Made by a program: the position numbers and the translations under genes
Notes under the pieces: model-generated
Database searches by the model: none
What the model saw: only the letters and a program-made list of their open reading frames with translations
What the model was told of the DNA's origin: nothing
In this document: positions 24,428-34,886 of the stretch, piece after piece
How the letters are laid out: each line of letters opens with the position of its first letter
Numbering within the stretch: position 1 is the first letter of the stretch
Source of the DNA: Chloroflexota bacterium
Lineage (GTDB): Bacteria; Chloroflexota; Anaerolineae; B4-G1
Length of the DNA stretch: 35,149 nucleotides
Direction of reading: 5' to 3'
Assembly (NCBI GenBank): GCA_024232355.1
Contig: JAAEPW010000954.1
Location: 1-35,149 of the forward strand

Positions 24428-27091
24428 ATGCCTCGTTTCTGTCGTTTCTGCGGTAAAGAATTAAAGAAACACGACGCTCGCTTTTGCCAGGCGTGTGGGC
24501 GGCAACTGACCCCATCAGATGTGGGGCCGGATACTCGAGAGCAGCCACAAGTCATGATCCGTATGCCTGGGCAACCAATAGAGCAAGCACCTCTGAACAA
24601 GCCTACGGTAACCATCGGCCGCAAATCAGATAATGATATTGTCTTGGCACTCAAGTATGTCTCTGGGCACCATGGCAAGTTGGAACAACACGGGGACGTG
24701 TGGCGTTACACAGACCTCGATAGCACCAATGGTACCTTTGTCAACGGACAGCGCGCGCAGAGCACAGATTTGAACGACGGTGACATTCTGCGCATTGGCG
24801 ACCCCGAGGGTAATTCGATTGGCCTCACCTTTCGCGCCGGCGATGCAGTGGGTGATCCTGCTCCTGCCGTCGGCCCCATCCGTATCGGGGCCACCGATCT
24901 GGGGAAACAGCACTCGCTCATCATTGGGCGCGATCCCCAGGCCAACGTGCCACTCTCGGCCCCCGTTATCTCTTGGCATCACGCCCGTCTCGATCTCACA
25001 GCTCAAGGACACACACTCATCGACCTGAAAAGCACCAACGGTACTTATGTCAATGGGCAACGTCTGGCACGTCCACGCCTTCTCCAACAGGGAGATATTG
25101 TGCAGATTGGTCCTTTCAAACTGATCTACGAGGCAACAGGTTTTCAGCAATACACAGCCACGGGCGGCGTGCGGCTGGACGGGGTGCAACTGGTGCGCGA
25201 GGTTGGGAGCGGAACTCGAAAGAAACGTATCCTCAATGACATCAACATTTCCATCTACCCGCGTGAGTTTGTCGCGGTGGTGGGCACTAGCGGGGCGGGC
25301 AAGTCTACTTTGATGATGGCTCTCAACGGCTTTGCCCGCGCTGACGGGCGGGTATTGGTCAACGGCGACGACCTGTACCAGCATTTTGATCTCTACCGCA
25401 CGATGGTCGGCTATGTGCCTCAAGATGACATCATACACAAAGACCTGACGGTTGCGAGCGCACTGCGTTACGCAGCCCAACTCCGGCTTCCGCCCGACAC
25501 TTCTGACGAGGAAGTCGAGTACTGCGTAGACCACGTACTTCAACAAGTGGAAATGGTTGGTCAAAAAGACCAGGTTGTCACCAGCTTGAGCGGTGGACAG
25601 CGCAAGCGAGTTAGCATTGCCGTCGAGTTGTTGGCCGAACCGAATCTATTCTTCCTTGACGAGCCTACCTCTGGGCTAGACCCTGGTCTGGAAAAGAAAA
25701 TGATGCACACGTTGCGCCGTTTGGCCGATGGCGGGCGGACTGTTCTTTTGGTTACCCACGCCACTGCCAACATTGTCCAGTGTGACCACGTTTGCTTTCT
25801 TTCCCAAGGGCGTATGGTCTATTTTGGGCCGCCAGAGGAAGCACTCGATTTCTTTGACGTGACAAGTGGCGATTTTGCCGATATTTACGCGCAACTGGAT
25901 GATCCCGACCCACAGGTGGCGCGACAACAAGCCATCGATGGTGAGGAGAGATTCAAACAATCCCCTCCCTACCAGCATTATGTGGAGGATCGGCAACGTG
26001 AACTCGACCAAGTGGAGCGGAAAGCGGCGAGCAAGATCAAATCACGGCAGCGTCCCAAGGTCAGCGTCGTACGCCAGTTCTTTGTCCTTACCCGTCGCTA
26101 CCTGGATTTGGTGTTGCGGGATAAATTGCTCCTGACAGTCCTGATGGCCGTAATGCCCATTGTCGGAGTACTGATATTGCTGGTTTCGGATGCCAACTGG
26201 TTGGTCGGCAACCCGGCAGCCGAGATCGAACACCAACTGGCCGCTGGACTAGCCACCGGAGAGAGCAGTGCCGCCTACACCGTCGTTGGGAACAGCCAGA
26301 CACTTTTGTTCATTATGGCTCTGGCTTCGGTTCTATTGGGACTGTTTGCGTCGGTCTATGAGATTGTGAAAGAAAAATCAATCTATCGAAGAGAACGTAT
26401 GGTCACCTTGCGCATTGTGCCGTACCTTGCCTCCAAGGTGGTGGTGTTGGGCGTCTTTGCTCTGCTTCAGTGTTTCTCGTTAATGATCGTCATCAACCTC
26501 AAAGTGGATTATCCCTGGACAGGCATTTTGCTTCCAGCGCCAATCGAGATGTACGTCACGCTGTTTTTGGGAACTATGGCCGCAATTCTGATGGGACTGC
26601 TCATCTCTGCCCTTGTACCCAACACCAACACCGTGATTTACATCGTATTCCTGGCGCTGTTTTTCCAGATGCTTTTCGCCGGGGTGCTCTTTGACCTGCC
26701 GGGCATCACTGACCGGTTCTCCAACCTGACGCTCACACGCTGGTCTATGGAGGGGCTGGGCACTATTGTGGATATGGAGTGGCTGAACGGCCTTACCCGC
26801 ACCCGTTTCCGGCCTGCGCCCGTCACTAAGGAAATCTCGGTAAAAGTGGCAAAGCCCGTCTGTGATTCAGAAACGGATGAAAACGATCCGGCTATGGTCC
26901 AAGAGACGGTTACCCAAACATTTACCATTGTGCCAGAACCGACGGATATTTACAGCGAGCAGGAATTCCGCATCCAGTATACGCGCACCGCCACACATCT
27001 CCTATGGGACTGGATAATGCTGATTGGGTTTGGACTGTTATTTAGTATTGCCACAGCAATTGTACTGAGGCAAAAAGATGAAGGACAATAA
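24428..27091 (+). CDS. ABCG-type ABC transporter with zinc ribbon and two FHA domains
   Basis: 887 aa. An N-terminal zinc ribbon (Cys5, 8, 20, 23) is followed by two FHA domains (about 58-130, GRKSDND and STNGTFVNG; about 150-235, GRDPQ and STNGTYVNG). The ATPase has Walker A GTSGAGKST (about 286-294), signature LSGGQRKR (about 387) and Walker B LFFLDEPTSGLD (about 408). An ABC2-type membrane domain has segments near 566, 624, 668, 704, 736 and 861 and an exported loop of about 100 residues before the last. The half-transporter layout is ABCG-like and would work as a dimer. FHA domains suggest gating or recruitment by phosphorylation. Cargo unknown. Confidence 0.92.
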   Translation: MPRFCRFCGKELKKHDARFCQACGRQLTPSDVGPDTREQPQVMIRMPGQPIEQAPLNKPTVTIGRKSDNDIVLALKYVSGHHGKLEQHGDVWRYTDLDSTNGTFVNGQRAQSTDLNDGDILRIGDPEGNSIGLTFRAGDAVGDPAPAVGPIRIGATDLGKQHSLIIGRDPQANVPLSAPVISWHHARLDLTAQGHTLIDLKSTNGTYVNGQRLARPRLLQQGDIVQIGPFKLIYEATGFQQYTATGGVRLDGVQLVREVGSGTRKKRILNDINISIYPREFVAVVGTSGAGKSTLMMALNGFARADGRVLVNGDDLYQHFDLYRTMVGYVPQDDIIHKDLTVASALRYAAQLRLPPDTSDEEVEYCVDHVLQQVEMVGQKDQVVTSLSGGQRKRVSIAVELLAEPNLFFLDEPTSGLDPGLEKKMMHTLRRLADGGRTVLLVTHATANIVQCDHVCFLSQGRMVYFGPPEEALDFFDVTSGDFADIYAQLDDPDPQVARQQAIDGEERFKQSPPYQHYVEDRQRELDQVERKAASKIKSRQRPKVSVVRQFFVLTRRYLDLVLRDKLLLTVLMAVMPIVGVLILLVSDANWLVGNPAAEIEHQLAAGLATGESSAAYTVVGNSQTLLFIMALASVLLGLFASVYEIVKEKSIYRRERMVTLRIVPYLASKVVVLGVFALLQCFSLMIVINLKVDYPWTGILLPAPIEMYVTLFLGTMAAILMGLLISALVPNTNTVIYIVFLALFFQMLFAGVLFDLPGITDRFSNLTLTRWSMEGLGTIVDMEWLNGLTRTRFRPAPVTKEISVKVAKPVCDSETDENDPAMVQETVTQTFTIVPEPTDIYSEQEFRIQYTRTATHLLWDWIMLIGFGLLFSIATAIVLRQKDEGQ

Positions 27092-27100
27092 AATTGTAAT

Positions 27101-27115
27101 TGATCACAAAGATCA
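27101..27115 (+). other. Small perfect palindrome between ABC and kinase genes
   Basis: tgatc-acaaa-gatca lies in the 58-bp spacer, flanked by looser attgat/atcaat arms. It could be an operator half-site pair or an RNA hairpin that separates the two genes. Confidence 0.25.
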
Positions 27116-27149
27116 TGGGGTGGGAATCAATTAGGTAATGGGGTAGAAT

Positions 27150-29138
27150 ATGACACTTACAACCGGACAAATCTTGCAAAATCGCTATCGCATCGTCTCG
27201 CTACTGGGGCAGGGTGGGATGGGCGCGGTCTACAAGGCTTGGGACACCCGTCTCAATGTTCATCTTGCCATCAAAGAGATGATCCCTCAGCCAGGACTGG
27301 ATGAGCAAACCTTGGAAGAACTGCAAAACCAGTTCCGGCAAGAAGCTCAAATCCTGGCGCGTCTTAGCCATTCTTATCTGGTACGCGTGACCGATTTTTT
27401 CGAAGAGAACGACAACTCTTACCTGGTGATGGACTTTGTCGAAGGAGAGAGCCTATCCGAACGCATCACGCGCGAGGGGGCAATGCCAGAAGCCCAAGTG
27501 CTGGCGTGGTCGTACCAATTGCTGGACGCGCTGGATTATTGCCACGCCCAGGGCATCCTTCACCGCGACATCAAGCCTCAGAATGTCATCATTCGGTCCG
27601 ACGGGCGGGCGGTGCTGGTCGACTTTGGTCTGGTCAAGCTGTGGGATCCCAACGACCCACACACCAAGACGGCGATGCGCGGGATGGGGACGCCAGAATA
27701 TGCGCCACCGGAGCAGTACGATGCGCAATCGGGACACACCGACCCCCGCAGTGACATTTATGGTCTGGGAGCCACCGTCTATCATGCTCTGACCGGGCAG
27801 GCTCCCCCGACGGCGACGATGCGTATCGCTAGCCCAAGATTGTTCCAACCCCCCAGCACTCTAAACCCAAACTTGTCACTTGTGGTAGAGGCAGCCGTAT
27901 TGCGGGCCACCGAGTTGATTGTGGACAACCGGTTCACCAATGCCGATGAAATGGTGGCAGGTCTCAAAGGTCAGATGCCTGTCTCTGCTCATGCGGCTAC
28001 CTCTCGTATCCAACCAATGGCGGGAACAAAGGTGATGCCAGGGGCTCGTGTGGCAACGGGCGTGCAGCCAGCCCCTGCGACCGAACGCAGGCGCGTGCCC
28101 GTGTGGGTTTGGGCATTGGGAGGGATCACCATACTGGCCCTGATCGTGGTGTTTGCGATGTCGCAAATTGACCCATCTTCCACATCCCAAGCCGACGAGA
28201 CGATAACAGCCGCTGCTCTGACAGCGCTAGACGCAACGGATACGCCATCGCCTACGCCATTGCCTTCCTCTACTCCAACAGAGCCTCCTACACCTACGAG
28301 CGCACCAACCGACACTCCAAGCCCGACGGATACTCCCCAGCCCACCAGCACGTCTGTGAGCGAGCCTACTGCTTCACCGACGCCAACACCCGAGCCCCCC
28401 ACGCCAACCAGTTCCCCTTCGCCACCCCCCACATCTCTTCCAGCCTCTGACCCCACCTCGACTCCTGTCCCCAGTGAATCAACAGCGGTCCCCGCGCCTC
28501 CCACGTCAGAGCCGCCACCGGAAGGGCAAGGCGGCCGCATCTTTTATACTATCACTGCCGGTTCAGGATCCTATCTGGCTACGACCGATCCATCTTGGTC
28601 GCAAGGACAAATGATCGGAGAAATAGACCCCGTCAACTCGACTTGTGCGGGATCGACGGCAACGACGCTCATGGGGCAAACGGCCAACATATCCTATGGG
28701 TATCGCTGTGGTCTTGCTCGGGTCACAGAGTGCGTTGCGCCAAACGGCGTGTACAAAGTGGCCCTCTGGGAAACTGACGGGAATTATTCTATGGGCGTGC
28801 ATCGAGTAGACGATAACGTAATGGTGCACGCTATCTATAACGGCCGCCTGAATGCCAGTGTGCCTATCTTGTGGAGCCCTGATAGTTCCCGTTTTTACTT
28901 TGCCATCGGAGACACTTTACATTCAGCTTCGCCTGGATCGGAAGGCTATCAACCAGTGATTCCTTTTGCCAGAGAGCCATACCTTTCCCCCGACGGCTCA
29001 ATGATCCTGTATTTGCAGCCGGTGGGAACAGTAGGCGCGTATGACGTTATGGTCGCCAATGCCGATGGCTCAAACCAGCATAATGTGACCAATGTCCCAG
29101 GGACGTACAAAGAGTGCGCGCGGTGGGGAAACTTTTGA
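27150..29138 (+). CDS. Transmembrane Ser/Thr kinase with exported propeller-like sensor
   Basis: 662 aa. A canonical Hanks-type kinase (about 10-275): GQGGMGAV loop, Lys in LAIKEM, HRDIKPQN, DFG, GTPEYAPPEQ and DIYGLGATVY. After a juxtamembrane linker come a membrane segment (about 317-340), a long Thr/Pro-rich stalk (about 355-452) and an exported C-terminal domain (about 455-662). That domain has TolB/PD40-like strands ('WSPDSSRFYF', 'YLSPDGSMILYL') and cysteines that may pair. Unlike the first kinase this one is RD-type and has a real sensor. Only a weak G-rich ribosome binding site precedes the ATG. Confidence 0.9.
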   Translation: MTLTTGQILQNRYRIVSLLGQGGMGAVYKAWDTRLNVHLAIKEMIPQPGLDEQTLEELQNQFRQEAQILARLSHSYLVRVTDFFEENDNSYLVMDFVEGESLSERITREGAMPEAQVLAWSYQLLDALDYCHAQGILHRDIKPQNVIIRSDGRAVLVDFGLVKLWDPNDPHTKTAMRGMGTPEYAPPEQYDAQSGHTDPRSDIYGLGATVYHALTGQAPPTATMRIASPRLFQPPSTLNPNLSLVVEAAVLRATELIVDNRFTNADEMVAGLKGQMPVSAHAATSRIQPMAGTKVMPGARVATGVQPAPATERRRVPVWVWALGGITILALIVVFAMSQIDPSSTSQADETITAAALTALDATDTPSPTPLPSSTPTEPPTPTSAPTDTPSPTDTPQPTSTSVSEPTASPTPTPEPPTPTSSPSPPPTSLPASDPTSTPVPSESTAVPAPPTSEPPPEGQGGRIFYTITAGSGSYLATTDPSWSQGQMIGEIDPVNSTCAGSTATTLMGQTANISYGYRCGLARVTECVAPNGVYKVALWETDGNYSMGVHRVDDNVMVHAIYNGRLNASVPILWSPDSSRFYFAIGDTLHSASPGSEGYQPVIPFAREPYLSPDGSMILYLQPVGTVGAYDVMVANADGSNQHNVTNVPGTYKECARWGNF

Positions 29139-29183
29139 TTGGATAGCTAGTTTCAGGCCACAAATGATGGAGGGAGGTCTCGT

Positions 29184-29915
29184 ATCAAACATTGCTATCT
29201 TTGTGGTCGACGTCTGTGGATGAATGGTTGGGTCTACGCACTTGGTGATACCTCAAGTGACCCTCAAGCTGAGTTGGACCAAAAATCCATTATTGTTTGC
29301 CGCCAGTGCCGGGAGATGGCTCCTCGGTGTGACGTGTGTGGCGTGCCGGTGGGGCGTAATCACATCCGTCTGCCCGACGGTAGATGTACATGCACTCGTT
29401 GCCATCAGACCGCCGTCTACGATCCGGCCCACGCCCAGATGCTTTTCGAGCGCGTGACGCGCGCCGTCGTTGATCAACTGGGCCTGGGTCTCAACGTCGG
29501 TACCGGCTTGACCCTGGTGGACGACTTGCATATGCAGCGACTGACAATGGATGCATCTCTCACTTCTCACGATATAGAGGACAAGGTTGTAGGGCTCTTT
29601 ATCCGCAAGGGGCGCAAGCGAACCATATACATTCTTTCTGGCCTGCCCCAGATATTGCTCATTCAAACGATGGCTCACGAGTGGGCCCATGCCTGGCAGG
29701 GAGAGAACTGCCCACTACTTCAGAACACGGTTGTACGCGAGGGATTCGCCGAGTGGGTGGCGTACAAAATTTTGCAGACGATGAGAGCCACCAAAAAGAT
29801 GGCATTGATGGAGCGGCGAAATGGATTGTATGGAGAAGGATTGCGCCAGATGCTGGAACTGGAACAGTCTGGTGGAGTATCTGGTGTAATCGCCTTTTGT
29901 CGGCGAGCAGAATGA
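29184..29915 (+). CDS. LIM-like / DA1-like zinc metallopeptidase
   Basis: About 243 aa. The N-terminal LIM-like part has Cys/His pairs (HCYLC, CRQC, CDVC, CTRC). The C-terminal part is a DA1-like peptidase with HEWAH (about 165-169) and a downstream Glu in REGFAEW, a gluzincin layout. Plant DA1 is a ubiquitin-activated peptidase with the same LIM-peptidase order; the bacterial role is not established as far as I know. The first CxxC is only included if translation starts at ATC (29184), 6 bases after GGAGGGAGG; the first in-frame ATG (29220) would cut the finger in half and has no such site. No signal peptide is seen. Confidence 0.72.
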   Translation: MKHCYLCGRRLWMNGWVYALGDTSSDPQAELDQKSIIVCRQCREMAPRCDVCGVPVGRNHIRLPDGRCTCTRCHQTAVYDPAHAQMLFERVTRAVVDQLGLGLNVGTGLTLVDDLHMQRLTMDASLTSHDIEDKVVGLFIRKGRKRTIYILSGLPQILLIQTMAHEWAHAWQGENCPLLQNTVVREGFAEWVAYKILQTMRATKKMALMERRNGLYGEGLRQMLELEQSGGVSGVIAFCRRAE

Positions 29916-29930
29916 TATCGGATTTATCGA

Positions 29931-31298
29931 ATGACTGAATTACTGGAACTAACCTGCACCGTAAATACACCCGCTCTGCCTGTCACCAACCACCAGCGAC
30001 TGGCCTATTTGTTGATAGAAGTGAGTGGACAGAATGGCTCGGCGGTATTGCCGGTCAACCTGGCACTAATTGTGGATGTGAGCGAGTCTATGTACATCCG
30101 CGTGGCTACCGACGAGCAATTCAGAGAACTGGCGCGGACAGGACTGTTGCAAGAGGTTCTGGTAGACGGCGTCCCCGCTTGGCAATCGGCTGATATCCCC
30201 AACAAAGTGCTGAATCGCCTGCCACGCAAAATTGACCGTGTCAGAGATGCCCTTTTGGCCGCCGTCGAACAGCTTCATCCCGCTGACCGTTTTTCCTTGG
30301 TAGCTTTTGCAGGACGAGCCACTACGCTCATACCCAACACCGGCGGCGACGAAAAACGCCGTCTGCTTGACGTCGTGAACAGTCTGGACGAATTACACCT
30401 GGGAGATGACACTTGTATCGGGCAAGGAATGGCGTTAGGGCTTGAAGAACTGCGAAAGGATACCTGGGATGGCCTGGCCAACCGGATGCTGGTGCTCACC
30501 GACGGTTTTACATCGGATGAACGCGCGTGCCGCCAGCGGGCTGTTGATGCCCGTCATGCGCGCATTCCTATCAGCACCCTGGGATTGGGCGGCGAGTTTA
30601 ACGAAGAACTAATGATCCCCATTGCGGACCAGACCGGCGGCGAGGCTTACCTGTTGGAAAACCATGACGACATCCCGGCTATATTTGCTCAAGAGCTGCA
30701 ACGAGCCCAGGCCGTGCGCCATCGTGATCTGGAACTGAAACTACGTCCCTCGCAAGGTGTGGGGATACGGGCGGCTTATCGGGTACGTCCCTCTATCGCG
30801 CCGTTGGATCTGGTCGATGAGGGAGGCAGCTACAGCTTTCCATTAGGAGACTTGGTAGTGGGAGAAGAACCGGCACTATTGCTGGAACTGGTCGTCCCCC
30901 CCCGTGCTGCCGGGGCCTACCGGCTGACTCGGGCTCTCCTGGCCTATGACGACCCGGCCAGTTCTTTGCCCAGCATCAAAACGCGGGCAGACGTGGTCGT
31001 CGAATATACGCACGATTCGGCCCAGGCAGCGCACCAAGTGACCCAGGTGATGGATGTCGTCGAGGCACTGAGCGCCTACAAGCTGCAACGACGTGCCCAG
31101 GCCGACCTGGAGGCCGGAGACGTAGCCAGCGCGACGCGCAAACTGCGGGTTGCCGCCACTCGTCTGCTGGATATGGGCAAAGAGGAATTGGCTGCCAAAG
31201 CAGAGCGACAGGCGGCAGAGTTGGAGCAGTACGGTCAGGCTGATCCAAGACTGACCAAAAAATTGCGTTACGAGACACGCAAGTTGACGCAAAAATAG
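29931..31298 (+). CDS. vWA-domain protein (TerY/CoxE-like, cytoplasmic)
   Basis: 455 aa. The vWA domain (about 38-260) has an intact MIDAS: DVSES at 49-53, the Thr in DDTCIG and the Asp in LTDGF. An all-beta domain (about 265-365) and a helical C-terminus rich in Ala, Arg and Glu (about 370-455, tetratricopeptide-like) follow. No signal peptide or membrane segment. Such proteins act as metal-dependent protein-binding platforms; in TerY-P triads a vWA protein pairs with a kinase and a PP2C phosphatase, as available here. It begins 15 bp after the DA1-like gene. Confidence 0.82.
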   Translation: MTELLELTCTVNTPALPVTNHQRLAYLLIEVSGQNGSAVLPVNLALIVDVSESMYIRVATDEQFRELARTGLLQEVLVDGVPAWQSADIPNKVLNRLPRKIDRVRDALLAAVEQLHPADRFSLVAFAGRATTLIPNTGGDEKRRLLDVVNSLDELHLGDDTCIGQGMALGLEELRKDTWDGLANRMLVLTDGFTSDERACRQRAVDARHARIPISTLGLGGEFNEELMIPIADQTGGEAYLLENHDDIPAIFAQELQRAQAVRHRDLELKLRPSQGVGIRAAYRVRPSIAPLDLVDEGGSYSFPLGDLVVGEEPALLLELVVPPRAAGAYRLTRALLAYDDPASSLPSIKTRADVVVEYTHDSAQAAHQVTQVMDVVEALSAYKLQRRAQADLEAGDVASATRKLRVAATRLLDMGKEELAAKAERQAAELEQYGQADPRLTKKLRYETRKLTQK

Positions 31299-31345
31299 GG
31301 TGGGGTTGTTTATCCAATTTCTATTTCACACAAAGGAGATCAAAA

Positions 31346-31585
31346 ATGCCCCTCGTATTCTATGGAACCAAGAGCGTAACTTTTAACGAAAAGGCCGACG
31401 ACCCCACTTTTTCTGCGCCAATAGCAGGAGGATGTCCTGAATGTGGACAGCATACCCTTGTACCTAAAAGAGTAATGCGCTTTTGTCACATCTTTTGGAT
31501 CCCGCTCATTCCAATCAGCAAAGCGAATCACATACTGGAATGTCAATCTTGCAAAGGCAAGTATGTGCGCACAGCGCAACAATAG
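31346..31585 (+). CDS. Small zinc-ribbon protein
   Basis: 79 aa. Two CxxC pairs (CPEC and CQSC) plus an intervening 'RFCHIFWIPLIPISK' segment match small zinc-ribbon domain proteins in which the hydrophobic strand lies between the knuckles. It is probably a protein-interaction or RNA-binding module, and its function is unknown. AAGGAG precedes the ATG. It continues the operon 47 bp after the vWA gene. Confidence 0.75.
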   Translation: MPLVFYGTKSVTFNEKADDPTFSAPIAGGCPECGQHTLVPKRVMRFCHIFWIPLIPISKANHILECQSCKGKYVRTAQQ

Positions 31586-31600
31586 GCCGTAATTTCACTG

Positions 31601-32311
31601 ATGTGTTCGGGTCTGCCGACACAGTTTGATCGCGCGTTCTTCCAACGCTACCAGAGCGGGAGAATGCGCCCCGTGCATATGGCGCTGTTGCGGGGCTATT
31701 TTCGATGGGTGCGGGTAGTGACGACAGCCCCCACGCTGGATGGTATCGAGATCGCAGGTTGCGCCGTTGACGTCTGTGATTGCCGGCTGGTAGCGGGCGT
31801 GTGCTTTGACCGGGCCGACGTGTGCTACAAGCTGGATCGCCAGGCCGAGGCCCCCTACGACCGGCAAGCGATGAGCGAGGATATGCTGCGCCAGGGGCGG
31901 GCCCGGTTGCACATCTTTACCGCCGGGCACAAGTGGGAGCTGTGCCACTGTTGCCCTTGCTGCTGCTTGATCCTGGCGTTGGTGAACATGTGCGGCGAGC
32001 CGTTCATTCACCCCAGCGGGCAACTGCCCACACGCAGCGGCGTCGAGTGCACGGAATGTGGAAAATGTACATCCGCTTGTCCGCTGGGCTTGCGGATTAT
32101 TGATGGAACCGTCAATCCAAAACAATGCGTGGGGTGTGGAGTCTGCGTTGCGGTCTGTCCGCAAGGGGCGTGGGAGATGCAACAGGTGGCTCTACCGCCA
32201 ACGCTGCCCCGTCCACCTCGTTGGTGGGCGTATGTCTTTGGATCGCTCTATTTGGGTTATATGAATTTTCTGGTACTGTTCTATGCTGTCTTTTCCCGAC
32301 GGAATACATAG
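31601..32311 (+). CDS. Cys-rich 2[4Fe-4S] ferredoxin-type membrane protein
   Basis: 236 aa. Two classic 4Fe-4S motifs, CTECGKCTSACP (about 148-159) and CVGCGVCVAVCP (about 177-188), follow an N-terminal domain with extra cysteines (CAVDVCDC, HCCPCCC). A C-terminal hydrophobic segment (about 208-231) probably anchors it in the membrane. It should transfer electrons; the partner is unknown. The ATG at 31601 lies 15 bp after the zinc-ribbon stop and lacks a clear ribosome binding site, so translation may be coupled. It is the last gene of the co-directional cluster, and a redox role in the signalling locus is only inferred. Confidence 0.75.
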   Translation: MCSGLPTQFDRAFFQRYQSGRMRPVHMALLRGYFRWVRVVTTAPTLDGIEIAGCAVDVCDCRLVAGVCFDRADVCYKLDRQAEAPYDRQAMSEDMLRQGRARLHIFTAGHKWELCHCCPCCCLILALVNMCGEPFIHPSGQLPTRSGVECTECGKCTSACPLGLRIIDGTVNPKQCVGCGVCVAVCPQGAWEMQQVALPPTLPRPPRWWAYVFGSLYLGYMNFLVLFYAVFSRRNT

Positions 32312-32395
32312 CGCATAAGGGAATTCCAGAGAAATAAATCTCCCAAACAGATTTTGTGATGCAGTCAACGACACCGTGAAAAGGCAGATTAGGAT

Positions 32396-34577
<2,182 letters not shown>

Positions 34578-34595
34578 TTTCAGCGATGTCAATGA

Positions 34596-34886
34596 TCTTA
34601 TCTTAACCGCTTTATCAGCCCGGATACGATTGTGCCTGATCCGGGGAATCCGCAAAGTTTCAATCGATACTCTTACGTCGTTAACAACCCACTCAAGTAT
34701 ACAGATCCGAGTGGACATGATCCGGTACCACCGATTAAGGTGCGTAGGGGCTCATGTTTCTTCGACGGTGCTTTGGTGGTGGATTGGGTGGAGTTATACC
34801 ATTGGAGTTTGGACAACAGCAACAGAGCGAACCGAGTGAGGTTTGCTGAAAAGAAACAAAAATGGGGGAAAAGTGGCTTCAGGTAG
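34596..34886 (+). pseudogene. RHS-repeat core remnant with C-terminal tip
   Basis: Reading from about 34596 the frame gives RFISPDTIVPDPGNPQSF, NRYSYVVNNP and LKYTDPSGH, which is the end of the RHS-repeat-associated core. A tip of about 52 residues ending at TAG 34884-34886 follows. The rest of the RHS protein is missing: an in-frame TGA lies at 34593-34595 and ligA ends just before. So this is a displaced 3' fragment, not a gene start. The last bases overlap the 3' end of the transposase, suggesting the tip was itself truncated by the insertion. Confidence 0.75.

Noticed and set aside
13676..32311. Type VI secretion or conventional phage-defence locus
   Set aside because: Kinase/PP2C/FHA genes are shared with T6SS regulation, but no TssB/TssC, Hcp, VgrG, ClpV, nuclease, helicase or reverse transcriptase is present.
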